A stretch of 64,000 bases of DNA from JABJAG01 sp965222215 (GCA_965222215.1 OZ244931.1:248001-312000); one strand, 5' to 3'. Shown: positions 8,088-17,315, numbered from the stretch's first letter. Notes: generated by a model not told the origin, from the letters alone. Program-made: numbers and translations.

Positions 8088-9122
8088 CTAACTGCCGGGC
8101 TTGTATTTGGCGGCTTCGGCCCGAATCATTTCTACTGCGGCATCGGCATCGACTCCGCGGGCGCGCGCCTTCTCCTTCCAGTCCGTTTCGAGGAAGGAGA
8201 GTTTCTCGCGAACTTCCGTCTCCACATCGGGGGTGGCCTTCACGATCCGGACACCGCTTTTCTCCAGTTCCGCCATGGCGTTCCGGTCTTCGCGGTCGAA
8301 CAGTGCGCCCATGCGCCGGGCGAGCTTTTCCCCCGAGACCGCCATGATCGCCGCCCGGTCCTCGGCGGAAATCTTGTCCCAGGCGCCCTGGTTGGCGGCC
8401 AGGAAGAAACTGGTGCGGAACAGGCTTTTCTCGAAGATGTAAGCCGATTTCATCACGCTGCCGAGCTTGAAGACCTGCGCGGCGGTAGAGCTCGTCACGG
8501 CGCCGTCGGCGATGCCGCGTGAAAGCATTTCGAACCATTTGAACGGCGGTCCGCCGACAGGGGTGGCCCCGAAGCTGCCGGCGATCTTGCCGGCCGTGCG
8601 GCTGACGGCGATGTATTTCTGGCCCGCGATATCGGCCGGCCTGGACAGAACGCTTGTGCGGCTCATGAAATGGCTGGACGCGGTCGCCCACAGCCCGAGC
8701 ACATGCACGCCTTTGTGTTCGTCGACATCGGCGAGATATTTTTCGTAAGTCCGCCAGAACGCCACCGAAGCTGCTTCGGCCGTCGGCGCGACGAACCCGA
8801 TATCGAGAATCTGCGTGGCCTGGAAACGGCCGGGGGTCGGTCCGTGCTGTCCCGGGCTGACGTCGACGACACCCGTTTCGATCATGTCGAACACGCGCGG
8901 GATCGGGCCGAGCGGGGCTGCCACCGCTTCGATGACAACGCGGCCTTCCGTTGCGGCGCTGGCGTCTTGCGCCCAGGCCGAGAGTTCCTGCGTCAACCAG
9001 TTCTGCGGCGGCGCGATAATGTTCAAACGAAGCTTCGTTTGCGCTTCGGCATGTGAAAGTCCGTTGAACGCGAACACGGCGACGAACGCGCCAAGTGTCC
9101 AGCCCAGGAAACGATTTCTCAT
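8088..9122 (-). CDS. TRAP transporter substrate-binding protein (DctP type)
   Basis: A 344-residue periplasmic binding protein. The start at 9120-9122 is chosen because GGAGAG lies 7 bases upstream and it opens directly with a signal peptide (MRNRFLGWTLGAFVAVFAF, cleavage near AEA-QT); a longer GTG-started frame adds only 9 residues. The fold markers LRLNIIAPPQNW, the GVVDVSPGQHG region and a conserved-arginine area (YIAVSRTAGKIAGSFGA) are seen. It captures the ligand for DctQM and is the first gene of the operon. The divergent LysR gene is about 106 bases away. Confidence 0.92.
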   Translation of the reverse strand: MRNRFLGWTLGAFVAVFAFNGLSHAEAQTKLRLNIIAPPQNWLTQELSAWAQDASAATEGRVVIEAVAAPLGPIPRVFDMIETGVVDVSPGQHGPTPGRFQATQILDIGFVAPTAEAASVAFWRTYEKYLADVDEHKGVHVLGLWATASSHFMSRTSVLSRPADIAGQKYIAVSRTAGKIAGSFGATPVGGPPFKWFEMLSRGIADGAVTSSTAAQVFKLGSVMKSAYIFEKSLFRTSFFLAANQGAWDKISAEDRAAIMAVSGEKLARRMGALFDREDRNAMAELEKSGVRIVKATPDVETEVREKLSFLETDWKEKARARGVDADAAVEMIRAEAAKYKPGS

Positions 9123-9184
9123 GGTGTGCTCTCCTCGGTTTTCGCGCACAGGCTAGCACCGCGGCTTGTTGACCACGATTGAAT

Positions 9185-9201
9185 AAAATGCGACTCATTT
9201 T
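9185..9201. promoter_or_regulatory. Candidate LysR-type operator between dctP and the lysR gene
   Basis: The inverted repeat AAAATG-5 bases-CATTTT lies in the AT-rich 106-base divergent intergenic region, 28 bases before the LysR-type gene's GTG and about 60 bases before dctP. Position and symmetry fit an autoregulatory site for this family, but it is not an exact T-N11-A consensus and remains a guess. Confidence 0.35.
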
Positions 9202-9228
9202 GACTAATAGGAAACTCAGGGCCGGTCC

Positions 9229-10158
9229 GTGGATCATCGCCAGTTGCGCCATTTTCTCGCGATCTACGAAAACGGATCGCTGACTGCCGCATCGAACCGG
9301 CTCGGCCTGACGGTTTCCGCGCTCAGCAAGAGCCTGCAGAATCTGGAAACCGACCTGGGTGTGAGCCTGCTCACGCGTGGTCCCGGAGGTATGATGCCGA
9401 CCCCATATGGCGAGGCATTGAGCGCGCATGCGCGCATGTCGGGCAATGTGCTCGAGCAGGCCCGACGGTCAGTGGAAGAACTGCGTGACGGCATCGCGGG
9501 TACGCTCGCCGTCGGGACCAGTCCGGGCGCAGCGCAGACACTCCTTCCTGCGGCGATGGCGCAGTTGCGCAAATCCCATCCGGGGATCCGAGTGATCGTA
9601 CGCGAGGGCCTGTTCGAGGTGGCGGACGGCGTGATGACGGGCGACCTCGATTTCGCCCTCGTCGCGCCGGACGTGCATGCCCTTTCATCGGGATTTGCGC
9701 GGGAGATGCTTGTCCAAGAGCGTGTCGTGGTGGTTGGCGATGCAGCCGCGTTCCGGCAACAGAAAGTGCGGCTGAACGATCTCGCGGAACATGACTGGGT
9801 TCTGCCGGTTCATCCCAATCCGTTGCGGGTTCGCTTCGAATCGACATTCACCGATGCCGGACAGCGCATGCCCCAGATCGTGGCTGAGTCTGGTTCGGTC
9901 TCGTTCATCAAGGCGCTTGTCGAAGCGAGCGATATCCTCACCTACCTGCCCGAACACCTCGTCGGAGAGGAAGTTTCGCGGGGCGAGCTTGTTGTCCTCG
10001 ACTGCGCACCGCTTGAATGGAGCCGCGGTCTCGGCATGATCTGGCATGCGGCGCGGCCGTTGCCGCCGGCGGCCGATCCGCTGATGTCAGCCCTGCGTGC
10101 AGCCGCAGCGACTCTCCGACCATTGTCTAATGGACGGGCCGCTATCCCTCGGGCTTGA
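9229..10158 (+). CDS. LysR-family transcriptional regulator
   Basis: A 309-residue regulator. The N-terminal winged HTH covers residues 1-60 (DHRQLRHFLAIYENGSLTAASNRLGLTVSALSKSLQNLE), followed by a type-2 periplasmic-binding-like effector domain (GTLAVGTSPGAAQTLLPAAMAQL onward). The start is GTG at 9229, which makes a standard-length protein. It is divergent from the TRAP/VOC/FAH operon and most likely activates or represses it in response to the imported compound. A terminator follows at 10241. Confidence 0.92.
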   Translation: MDHRQLRHFLAIYENGSLTAASNRLGLTVSALSKSLQNLETDLGVSLLTRGPGGMMPTPYGEALSAHARMSGNVLEQARRSVEELRDGIAGTLAVGTSPGAAQTLLPAAMAQLRKSHPGIRVIVREGLFEVADGVMTGDLDFALVAPDVHALSSGFAREMLVQERVVVVGDAAAFRQQKVRLNDLAEHDWVLPVHPNPLRVRFESTFTDAGQRMPQIVAESGSVSFIKALVEASDILTYLPEHLVGEEVSRGELVVLDCAPLEWSRGLGMIWHAARPLPPAADPLMSALRAAAATLRPLSNGRAAIPRA

Positions 10159-10240
10159 TTGGGGGTGGAGGATGCAGTTCGGGTTTGTCCCGTGCAGCAA
10201 CGCGTTCCTCCGTTCCCCCGACCCCTTCTAGGGGTTTTCA

Positions 10241-10272
10241 TGTGCAGGGCCCGTGCCCTGCACATTTTTTTT
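10241..10272 (+). terminator. Rho-independent terminator after the LysR gene
   Basis: A perfect 10-bp stem (TGTGCAGGGC/GCCCTGCACA) with a CCGT loop is followed by eight T residues. It separates the LysR gene from the sensor kinase gene. Confidence 0.9.
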
Positions 10273-10331
10273 GTGCGCCTTGTGATAGGGTTCCGCTCCT
10301 GTTCGGACCTGGGGCGGACACGCATTTCTCC

Positions 10332-13300
10332 ATGTTGAACGACTGGACCATCCTCGCCGTCTCGCTCGGCTATATCGCGATCCTGTTCGCGATCGCGTCC
10401 TGGGGCGACCGGAACGCCGGGCGCCAGGGGCCGCGCATCAAGGCGAGGCCCGTGGTCTACGCTCTGTCGCTGGCGGTCTACTGCACGTCCTGGACGTTCT
10501 ACGGCAGCGTCGGCCTTGCCTCGACGTCGGGGTACGACTTCATCCCGGTTTATCTCGGGCCGATCCTGCTTTTTACCCTGGGCTATGTCGTGCTGCGCAA
10601 GATCGTGCGCATCGGCAAGGCCGAGAACATCACGACCATCGCCGACTTCATCGCCGCCCGGTTCGGCAAGAGCCAGGCCCTCGCGGCCGTGGTGACCCTG
10701 TTCGTGGTGGTGGGGATCCTTCCCTATATCGCCCTGCAGCTGAAGGCCGTCTCCACCAGCTTCAACGTGCTGGTGAGCTATCCGGACATCGTCATGCCGC
10801 TCGGGACCGCCGGGACGCCCTGGTGGAGCGACACGGCGCTCGTGGTCGCGCTGCTGATGGCGGTGTTCTCGATCATGTTCGGCACGCGCAACATCGACGC
10901 GACCGAAAACCACCAGGGCATGATGCTCGCCATCGCGTTCGAGTCGGTGGTGAAGCTGGTGGCCTTCCTCGCCGCCGGCATCTTCGTCACGTTTTTCATG
11001 TTCGGCGGGTTCGGCGACCTGTTCGCGCGCGCCGCGGCGGTGCCGGAGGTTGCGGAGCGGTTCATGTTCGATGCGCCGGCGTCGACCTGGGCCACGATCA
11101 CGCTGTTGTCGCTGACGGCGATCATCTGCCTGCCGCGTCAGTTTCACGTGGCCGTGGTCGAGAACGCCGACGAGCGCGAACTCAAGCGGGCCGCCTGGCT
11201 GTTTCCGGGCTATCTCGTCGCGATCAATATCTTCGTTATTCCCATCGCGATGGCCGGTCTTCTGCTGTTCACCGGCCTCGGGGTCGATGCCGACACCTTC
11301 GTTCTGACCCTGCCGATGCTCGCGCAGCAGGAAACGCTCACCTTGCTCGTCTTTATCGGCGGGCTTTCGGCGGCGACCGGGATGGTCATCGTCGCCACCG
11401 TCGCGCTCGCGACCATGATTTCGAACGACGTGTTCACGCCGTTGTACCTGCGCTACTGGCGGGGCGGCGGCGGGCAGGCCGGGGAGGTCGGGGCGACACT
11501 GCTGAACATCCGCCGCATGGCGATGACGGCCATCCTGCTTCTCGCATTTGCCTACTACCGCATCGCGGGCGACGGGCAGGCGCTGGCGTCGATCGGGCTG
11601 GTCTCCTTCGCCGGGGTCGCGCAGTTCGCGCCCGCGATCCTGATCGGAATTTTCTGGGCCGGCGCCTCGCGGGCCGGTGCGCTGACGGGCATCGTCGCCG
11701 GCGGTGTGATCTGGGTCTACACACTGCTCCTGCCGACCTTCGCCAACGCGGCGTGGTTCCCCGCGACGCTGCTCGCGCTCGGCCCCGGCGGTCTCGAATG
11801 GTTGCGCCCGCAGGCCCTGTTCGGCTCGACGCTCGGCGATCCACTCACCCACGGTGTCTTCTGGAGCCTTGCCGCGAACACCCTGCTGCTCGTGTTCTTC
11901 TCGATGTTCAGCCGTCAGAGCGTGCTGGACCGCAGCCAGGCCCGGGCCTTTGTGGAAGTCATGGCGGCCGACCAGTCGGCGCGCCCGCGCACGTTGCGCG
12001 GGGCGCTTGCCGCACGCGACCTGGAGGCGCTCGTGGGCCGTTACCTCGGCGTGGCGTCGGCCGAGCGGGCCTTCACCCAGTACCGCGCCGACCGCTCGCC
12101 GGCGCTGCTGCAGGACGATCCCGTCGATGCCGGTGTCCTGCGCTTTGCGGAACGCCTGCTGGCCAGCGCCATCGGCGCCTCGTCGGCGCGCCTCGTGATC
12201 GCCATGTCGATGGAGCGCGAAGACATCGATATGGAAAGCGCCATGTCGTTGCTCGATGACGCTACGGCGGCCATCCAGTACAACCGCGAACTGCTCCAGA
12301 TGACCATGGAGAATCTGCGCCAGGGGATCGCGATCCTGGATGAGGACCTCCGCCTCGCCTGGCTGAACGACCGTTTCCGCAACTATCTCGGCTTGCCCGA
12401 CATGCTCGGGCGCGTCGGCGTCCCGGTCGAGGACATCATCCGATACAGCGCCGAGCATGGCGAATACGGGCCGGGCGACGTGGAATCGATCGTCAACGAT
12501 CTGCTGGCCCAGTACCGGCGCAACGAACCCGCGACGTATGAACGGCGGCTGGCGGACGGGACGGTGCTCGAGGTGCGCACCAGCCCGATGCCCGCGGGCG
12601 GCGTCGCGGTGTCCCTGATGGACGTGACCGACCGCGTGGAAGCCGCGACGGAACTGGAGACGGCGAAGCGCGACCTGGAGCTGCGGGTGGCGGAGCGAAC
12701 ACGGGACCTGACCGACCTGAATGAGCAGCTCCGGCGCGCGTCGGATGCCGCGCAGCAGGCGAACCTCGGCAAGACGCGCTTCCTCGCGGCGGCCAGCCAT
12801 GACCTGTTGCAGCCGCTGAACGCGGCGCGCCTGTTCCTGTCATCGCTGGGCGAGCGGGATATGGAGCGCGACAATGCGGAGCTGGTTGAGCGCGTCGACA
12901 TCTCCCTGCGCGCGGTCGAGGATCTCCTCGCGGGCCTGCTGGATATCTCCAAGCTGGACGCGGGCGGCGTCGAGCCGCAGGTGGAGGACTTCCCGATCGA
13001 CGACCTGTTGAGTGCGCTCGGGACCGAGTTTGCCGCGGTCGCCGAGGAACGCGGCATCGAGCTGCGGGTCGTGCACTCGCAAGCGATCGTGAGGTCGGAC
13101 CCCCGCCTGCTGCGGCGCATACTCCAGAATTTCCTGTCGAACGCGATGCGCTATACGCCGACCGGCGGGCGCGTGATGATCGGCTGCCGGGGCGGCGGTG
13201 AGCGGTTGCGGGTCGAGGTGCGCGATTCCGGCCCCGGTATCCCCGCCGACAAGCGCGACACGGTTTTCCAGGAGTTCCAGCGCCTCCCCAACGATGCCGC

Positions 13301-13880
13301 GCAGGACCAGGGCCTCGGGCTGGGGCTCGCCATCGTGGAACGCATCGCGCGGATGCTCGGCCACGTGATCGATCTGCGCAGCGACGAGGGCGAGGGGTCT
13401 GTGTTCGCGGTGTCGGTGCCGCGTGGTACGGCGCGCGACGTCGTGGAAGAACCGCGCCAGCCGCCCGCATTTTCCAGCGGCGACATGGCGGGCGCGATCG
13501 TTCTGTGCATCGACGACAATGCCGACGTGCGCGATGGCATGGAGGTGCTGCTCAGCGGCTGGGGCTGCGACGTGCGCACGGCGGCGGCGGGCGACCGATG
13601 GCGCCGCGCGATGGGGGGCGACGCGCCCGAGCTGATCATCGCCGACTATCATCTGGAGAACGACGAGCTCGGGCCGGATGTGGTGACCGAAATCTGCGGT
13701 GTCTATGAACGCGTGATCCCGGCCGTGATCGTCACGGCGGACCCGTCCGAAAGCCTGCGCGAGGAAGCCGCACGGCGCGGCCATATCGTGCTGGACAAGC
13801 CCGTGAAGCCCGCCGCGCTCCGCGCGCTGATGACGCGCCTGCTCGCCCAGCGGGCGGCCGCCCGCCGGCAGGCATCGTGA
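10332..13880 (+). CDS. Hybrid sensor histidine kinase with N-terminal sodium:solute symporter (PutP-like) domain
   Basis: A 1182-residue membrane sensor. Residues 1 to about 520 form a 13-helix sodium/solute-symporter-like domain (YALSLAVYCTSWTFYGSVG, PRQFHVAVVEN). A PAS-like domain follows (about 650-770), then a coiled coil, a HisKA domain with phospho-accepting His823 (ASHDLLQPLNAARLF), an ATPase domain (NFLSNAMRY; DSGPGIP; GLGLGLAIV) and a receiver domain with Asp1105 (IIADYHLEND). The architecture resembles CbrA-type and ErcS-prime/NahK-type sensors that couple transport or nutrient binding to phosphorelay. ATG at 10332 is the first start giving the membrane domain. The cognate regulator is probably the convergent gene at 13898. 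Confidence 0.93.
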   Translation: MLNDWTILAVSLGYIAILFAIASWGDRNAGRQGPRIKARPVVYALSLAVYCTSWTFYGSVGLASTSGYDFIPVYLGPILLFTLGYVVLRKIVRIGKAENITTIADFIAARFGKSQALAAVVTLFVVVGILPYIALQLKAVSTSFNVLVSYPDIVMPLGTAGTPWWSDTALVVALLMAVFSIMFGTRNIDATENHQGMMLAIAFESVVKLVAFLAAGIFVTFFMFGGFGDLFARAAAVPEVAERFMFDAPASTWATITLLSLTAIICLPRQFHVAVVENADERELKRAAWLFPGYLVAINIFVIPIAMAGLLLFTGLGVDADTFVLTLPMLAQQETLTLLVFIGGLSAATGMVIVATVALATMISNDVFTPLYLRYWRGGGGQAGEVGATLLNIRRMAMTAILLLAFAYYRIAGDGQALASIGLVSFAGVAQFAPAILIGIFWAGASRAGALTGIVAGGVIWVYTLLLPTFANAAWFPATLLALGPGGLEWLRPQALFGSTLGDPLTHGVFWSLAANTLLLVFFSMFSRQSVLDRSQARAFVEVMAADQSARPRTLRGALAARDLEALVGRYLGVASAERAFTQYRADRSPALLQDDPVDAGVLRFAERLLASAIGASSARLVIAMSMEREDIDMESAMSLLDDATAAIQYNRELLQMTMENLRQGIAILDEDLRLAWLNDRFRNYLGLPDMLGRVGVPVEDIIRYSAEHGEYGPGDVESIVNDLLAQYRRNEPATYERRLADGTVLEVRTSPMPAGGVAVSLMDVTDRVEAATELETAKRDLELRVAERTRDLTDLNEQLRRASDAAQQANLGKTRFLAAASHDLLQPLNAARLFLSSLGERDMERDNAELVERVDISLRAVEDLLAGLLDISKLDAGGVEPQVEDFPIDDLLSALGTEFAAVAEERGIELRVVHSQAIVRSDPRLLRRILQNFLSNAMRYTPTGGRVMIGCRGGGERLRVEVRDSGPGIPADKRDTVFQEFQRLPNDAAQDQGLGLGLAIVERIARMLGHVIDLRSDEGEGSVFAVSVPRGTARDVVEEPRQPPAFSSGDMAGAIVLCIDDNADVRDGMEVLLSGWGCDVRTAAAGDRWRRAMGGDAPELIIADYHLENDELGPDVVTEICGVYERVIPAVIVTADPSESLREEAARRGHIVLDKPVKPAALRALMTRLLAQRAAARRQAS

Positions 13881-13897
13881 CGGTCACCGGGAAATAG

Positions 13898-14566
13898 TCA
13901 GGCGGGCATCTCGCGCGCGGGGTCTTCCACGTTCAGCCGCCCGGCCAGGATGACGGCCTGGGTCCGGCTGTTCACATCGAGCTTCTGCAGGATCGCGGAG
14001 ACGTGGGATTTCACGGTCGCCTCGGAGATATCCAGGTCGAAGGCGATCTGCTTGTTGAGCTTGCCGTCGGACAGCATGCCCAGTACGCGCAGTTGCTGCG
14101 GCGTCAGCGCGGCGAGCCGGGCGGCCAGCGCCGCGTCTTTCGCATCGGTGTCGGGCAGCCCGTCGATCGCCTGGGGCAGCCAGGTGTTTCCGGCCAGGAT
14201 TTCCGCGACCGCGGTACGGATTTCCTCCATCGGCGCCGACTTCGGGATGAACCCGGACGCGCCATAGTCGATGGCCTGGCGCATGATGCGCGGCTCGGTG
14301 CTTGCGGAAATCATGGCGACCGGCACGGCGGGAAACTGCGAGCGCAGATAGGCCAGGCCGGTGAACCCGCGCATGCCCGGCATGTGAAGGTCGAGGAGTA
14401 CGAGGTCCGGTGTGTCGCCGGTGCGGATGGCGGATTCCGCCTCGGCGAGGCTCGCCGCTTCGCGAAAGTCGGAGAGGGAAAAGTCCTGCGCGATCGCCTG
14501 ACGCAACGCGTCGCGAACCAGCGGATGGTCGTCCGCAATCACAATGATGGCGTTGGCGCTCGTCAC
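13898..14566 (-). CDS. LuxR/NarL-type response regulator
   Basis: A 222-residue two-domain regulator. The receiver domain starts IIVIADDHPLVRDAL and has phospho-acceptor Asp59 (LVLLDLHMPGM) and Lys in the IPKSAP loop. The C-terminal GerE-type HTH reads LTPQQLRVLGMLSDGKLNKQIAFDL and ATVKSHVSAIL. The start is GTG at 14564-14566, with only a weak ribosome site. It converges on the hybrid kinase with 17 bases between stops, the usual partner arrangement for this kinase class, and probably activates a carbon-utilisation regulon. Confidence 0.92.
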   Translation of the reverse strand: MTSANAIIVIADDHPLVRDALRQAIAQDFSLSDFREAASLAEAESAIRTGDTPDLVLLDLHMPGMRGFTGLAYLRSQFPAVPVAMISASTEPRIMRQAIDYGASGFIPKSAPMEEIRTAVAEILAGNTWLPQAIDGLPDTDAKDAALAARLAALTPQQLRVLGMLSDGKLNKQIAFDLDISEATVKSHVSAILQKLDVNSRTQAVILAGRLNVEDPAREMPA

Positions 14567-14585
14567 GTTCGCTCTGCCCCCAGTC

Positions 14586-14615
14586 ACCCGGCTGTTCCGG
14601 GTTGTTTTTCTTTTT
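14586..14615 (+). terminator. Candidate plus-strand terminator upstream of the response-regulator gene
   Basis: The 6-bp stem ACCCGG/CCGGGT with a CTGTT loop is followed by a T-rich tract on the plus strand. No plus-strand gene lies near it except the hybrid kinase ending at 13880, so it could end kinase transcripts that run antisense through the response-regulator gene. On the minus strand the same AT-rich tract could instead be part of that gene's promoter. Confidence 0.5.
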
Positions 14616-14652
14616 ATTATGACGCGGCTTTGGCACCCCGTCCAACGGGGAG

Positions 14653-16083
14653 TCAGGCAGCGGGATCGAGAGCATCTTCGCGCGCCGCCGCGGCTTCGCG
14701 CGCGATCCGGCCGTAAAAGGCCTCGCGCAGGCCGGTCGCGTTTACTTCGCACATGGCGTGCAGTTCTCCGTCGATGGCCACCTGGAAGGCGCAGTGGGCG
14801 AGGCGCGCCTGCCCGGTCTCGCTCGCCAGTTCCTCCGGGCCCATGAAGTGATGGGCGGTGATCGCGAAACGGTGTACCGCGATCTGTCCCGTGACGGTCC
14901 GGCGGATCAGGGACAAGGGCGCGTCGGGCGCCAGCCGCTTCGCCCAGTCCCACGCCGCGCGTGGGAAATGCCAAAGGAGAAGCCCGGGCGCGCGCACCAC
15001 CATCCCGGCCAGCCGCGCGACCGCCTCGGCGGGGCGGTCGGCCCGGAACGTCGCGCCGGGCAGGCGGTCGAAAATCGCGTCCAGCAGCCGGGCGTCGGCG
15101 GCGGAACTTTTGGGGCTCACCGGCAGGAACTGGGCCGGGCCTTCGCCGGACTGCACGCTGGCACCGATGACGAAGCGCGAACACTCGGGGTGACCCATCA
15201 GCCAGCGGTTCTCGGCCAGCCGGCCCGCATTCGTTTCCTCGATGTTGAGCCCGCGCGCGATCTCGACCCAGAGCGCCTCCGCGTCGATCCGTCCGATGCC
15301 GTTCTCGGTCCGGCCCACGGGTGCGACCGGCAGGAAACCGACCATACGGAACACGTCCGCATTCGCCTGCATGAAGCGCACGATGTCGCCGACCTCGTGG
15401 AGATTATCGACGGTGACGGTGACGGTCGACGCCACCCGCAACATGTGGCCGGTCTCCCGCCGGACCCGTCGCACGAGGTCCGCGAATTGCGCGCGCAACG
15501 GCATCAGGTCGGCTTCCGTGTCGGCCTGGCGGAACGCGCGGTCGTGACGGCCGCGCTGGGTGGTGTCGATGTGGAAGCTGATTTCCTCCAGCCCGCCCTC
15601 GACCATGAACCGCTTCAGCAGGTCCGGCTCGCGCAGGAAGGTATCGCCGTGGGTCATCAGCATGGGGATCAGCTCGATCGCGCGCGCGTGGCGCAGGATC
15701 GCGATCACCTCGTCCGGATCACGCAGCGAGACCTCGCCGTCCGTCAGCTGCACGTTGCCCCAGGGACCGAGATGGCGGCGCAGCATGTCGAGCTGCGCGG
15801 TCACGCCGGCGACCGGCAGCGCCGGAATACGGTTGGCGCCGTCGTTGAGGTAGCAGCCCCGGCAGGCGAAATCGCAGCGCGGCATCGCGCCGATGGTCGC
15901 GCCGCAGCCTTCCTCGTGCCGGCCGAGCATCTGGTGGGGGGTGCGGAACTCCGGCGCGATGTCGTTCCAGACAGCATCGAGCGATGCCCGCGTTTCAGGC
16001 GGCACCGGCTCGCGGAACAGCCGCCAAAGGCGGGCGAGCCGCACCGGTTCGCGGTGTGTGGAGGTGGTCCCGAAACGTCCCAT
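14653..16083 (-). CDS. Radical SAM protein of unknown substrate
   Basis: A 476-residue protein with the [4Fe-4S]-SAM motif C70-x3-C74-x2-C77 (PRCDFACRGCYLN), followed by barrel elements QLTDGEVSLRDPDEV (the GGE-like strand) and EISFHIDTTQ. The C-terminal 150 residues lack an obvious second Fe-S cluster; single cysteines occur in AHCAFQV and AMCEVNA. It is separated by 86 bases from the response regulator on the same strand. I do not recognise a named family. The TDGEV strand and long C-terminal extension recall enzymes acting on small molecules or lipids, but no function should be assumed. Confidence 0.8.
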   Translation of the reverse strand: MGRFGTTSTHREPVRLARLWRLFREPVPPETRASLDAVWNDIAPEFRTPHQMLGRHEEGCGATIGAMPRCDFACRGCYLNDGANRIPALPVAGVTAQLDMLRRHLGPWGNVQLTDGEVSLRDPDEVIAILRHARAIELIPMLMTHGDTFLREPDLLKRFMVEGGLEEISFHIDTTQRGRHDRAFRQADTEADLMPLRAQFADLVRRVRRETGHMLRVASTVTVTVDNLHEVGDIVRFMQANADVFRMVGFLPVAPVGRTENGIGRIDAEALWVEIARGLNIEETNAGRLAENRWLMGHPECSRFVIGASVQSGEGPAQFLPVSPKSSAADARLLDAIFDRLPGATFRADRPAEAVARLAGMVVRAPGLLLWHFPRAAWDWAKRLAPDAPLSLIRRTVTGQIAVHRFAITAHHFMGPEELASETGQARLAHCAFQVAIDGELHAMCEVNATGLREAFYGRIAREAAAAREDALDPAA

Positions 16084-16212
16084 CGTGCCGTCTTCTTCCG
16101 CCGGAGTTCACGCCCTCGATCGGCGTTCCATCAGGGGGAAGGTTAGACGGTCCGGCGGGGCAGCCGGGATACAACTTGTCGTGTCGGGTGCGTGAAGAGG
16201 CGCGCAACACAC

Positions 16213-16300
16213 CGTCATTGCGAGCCCGAAGGGCGAAGCAATCCAGAGCGGCCTTGTCCGGGCCCTGGATTGCGTCGTTGCGTTGCTCCTCGCAATGACG
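16213..16300. repeat. Palindromic intergenic repeat, family A, copy 1
   Basis: The arms CGTCATTGCGAG and CTCGCAATGACG enclose inner arms GAAGCAATCCAGAG and CCTGGATTGC. The element forms one long imperfect hairpin of about 88 bases and has five more copies in this window (25357, 39757, 44964, 46442, 61510). Confidence 0.9.
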
Positions 16301-16310
16301 TTGGGCGTGC

Positions 16311-17009
16311 CTACCCCAGCGTCTTGCCGTAGCGCCAGCGCTCGATGGTCACGTCCGCGAACACGCCGCCGTAGTTCAGCGGTTCCTTCGCCCAGAATTC
16401 CTCGCAGGCTTCCAGGTCCGGGTATTCCATGATCATGAAGGAGCCGATCATCTGGCTGCCGTCGTCGTTGAACATCGGCCCGCGCGCCACGTAGCGGTCC
16501 ATCACGGTGGCCTGGAATTTGTGATGCGCGTCGGCGACAGCGTCGCGCCGTTCCTTCGCTTCCGGGCCGTCGATGGCAGTGATCGCGAACTGTTTCCAGC
16601 CGTCGGTGCGCGGGAAGGTGTCCCAGCGCAGGTCCATGGAGGACGACCAGCGCGTCACCGATGTGCTCGCGAACGCGCCCGCCCTGGCATAGCCGTCGGC
16701 GGCGATCCAGGCTTCGGCGGTTTCCTTGTCGGGCGCGTCGATCAGCGCCATCGCCCCGCGCGGCGTCTCGCCGTCGGCCTTCAGCAGCGGGCCGGTGAAA
16801 CGGATGATGTCCTGGGTCCCGCGCAGGTGCGCCTGGTGGCCTTCCATCCCGGCCTCGCGCAGATCCAGCCCGCCCTCTTCCTTGAAGTAGCCCTTGCAGA
16901 TCCAGCTCGAGCTTTTCTTGCGGTAGTACTCGGCGAGCTCTTCCTTCGACAGCCCGTAACGCGGATCGCCGGGTAGCGCCCCGGACGGATTGTTGGGATC
17001 TTCGGCCAT
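16311..17009 (-). CDS. Two-domain YCII-related protein
   Basis: A 232-residue protein containing two YCII-like ferredoxin-fold domains, about residues 20-125 and 135-228. In the first, GAMALIDAPDKETAEAWIAADGYARAGAF fits the YCII core; in the second, GSFMIMEYPDLEACEEFWAKEPLNYGGVF repeats it. Single-domain YciI proteins are small putative enzymes of unclear function. The ATG at 17009 follows a GGAGAC ribosome site. It lies between a family A repeat and a family B repeat, with no obvious operon partner. Confidence 0.82.
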   Translation of the reverse strand: MAEDPNNPSGALPGDPRYGLSKEELAEYYRKKSSSWICKGYFKEEGGLDLREAGMEGHQAHLRGTQDIIRFTGPLLKADGETPRGAMALIDAPDKETAEAWIAADGYARAGAFASTSVTRWSSSMDLRWDTFPRTDGWKQFAITAIDGPEAKERRDAVADAHHKFQATVMDRYVARGPMFNDDGSQMIGSFMIMEYPDLEACEEFWAKEPLNYGGVFADVTIERWRYGKTLG

Positions 17010-17141
17010 GGTCGTCTCCTCGGAACATCGTTCTTGATTGTTGCCCGCATCCTCGCGTCACCCGCGCCACGGCGCAAGTCCGCACCCGGAACGACAGTGA
17101 TGCAACGGCGGCATGGCAATCACGTCTCCGCCAACCTCGGT

Positions 17142-17233
17142 CGTCACCCCTGCGAAGGCAGGGGTCCATTGACTCAGCCGGTTGCCTGGCTGGGTATCGG
17201 CGATAATGGATACCCGCCTTCGCGGGTATGACG
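17142..17233. repeat. Palindromic intergenic repeat, family B
   Basis: The arms CGTCACCCCTGCGAAGGCAG and ATACCCGCCTTCGCGGGTATGACG lie around a GGATA/TATC-rich centre. It is the only clear copy here. It fills most of the 306-base gene-free stretch 17010-17315, in which I see no coding frame or RNA gene. Confidence 0.8.
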
Positions 17234-17315
17234 ACCGGGGGTGTGGAAGGCTCCCCCTGTGTCCCTTTCGCCCTTTCGCGGTAAGCTTCCCCCGGAACCA
17301 ACGGGGAAACACACC

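Noticed and set aside
9942..12800. 952-codon minus-strand frame opposite the hybrid kinase
   Set aside because: A high-GC shadow frame rich in His, Arg and Gly with no domain; the plus strand carries a complete sensor kinase.
16213..16300. Family A repeats as a CRISPR array
   Set aside because: Copies are kilobases apart, each is itself a palindrome, and there are no regular spacers or cas genes.
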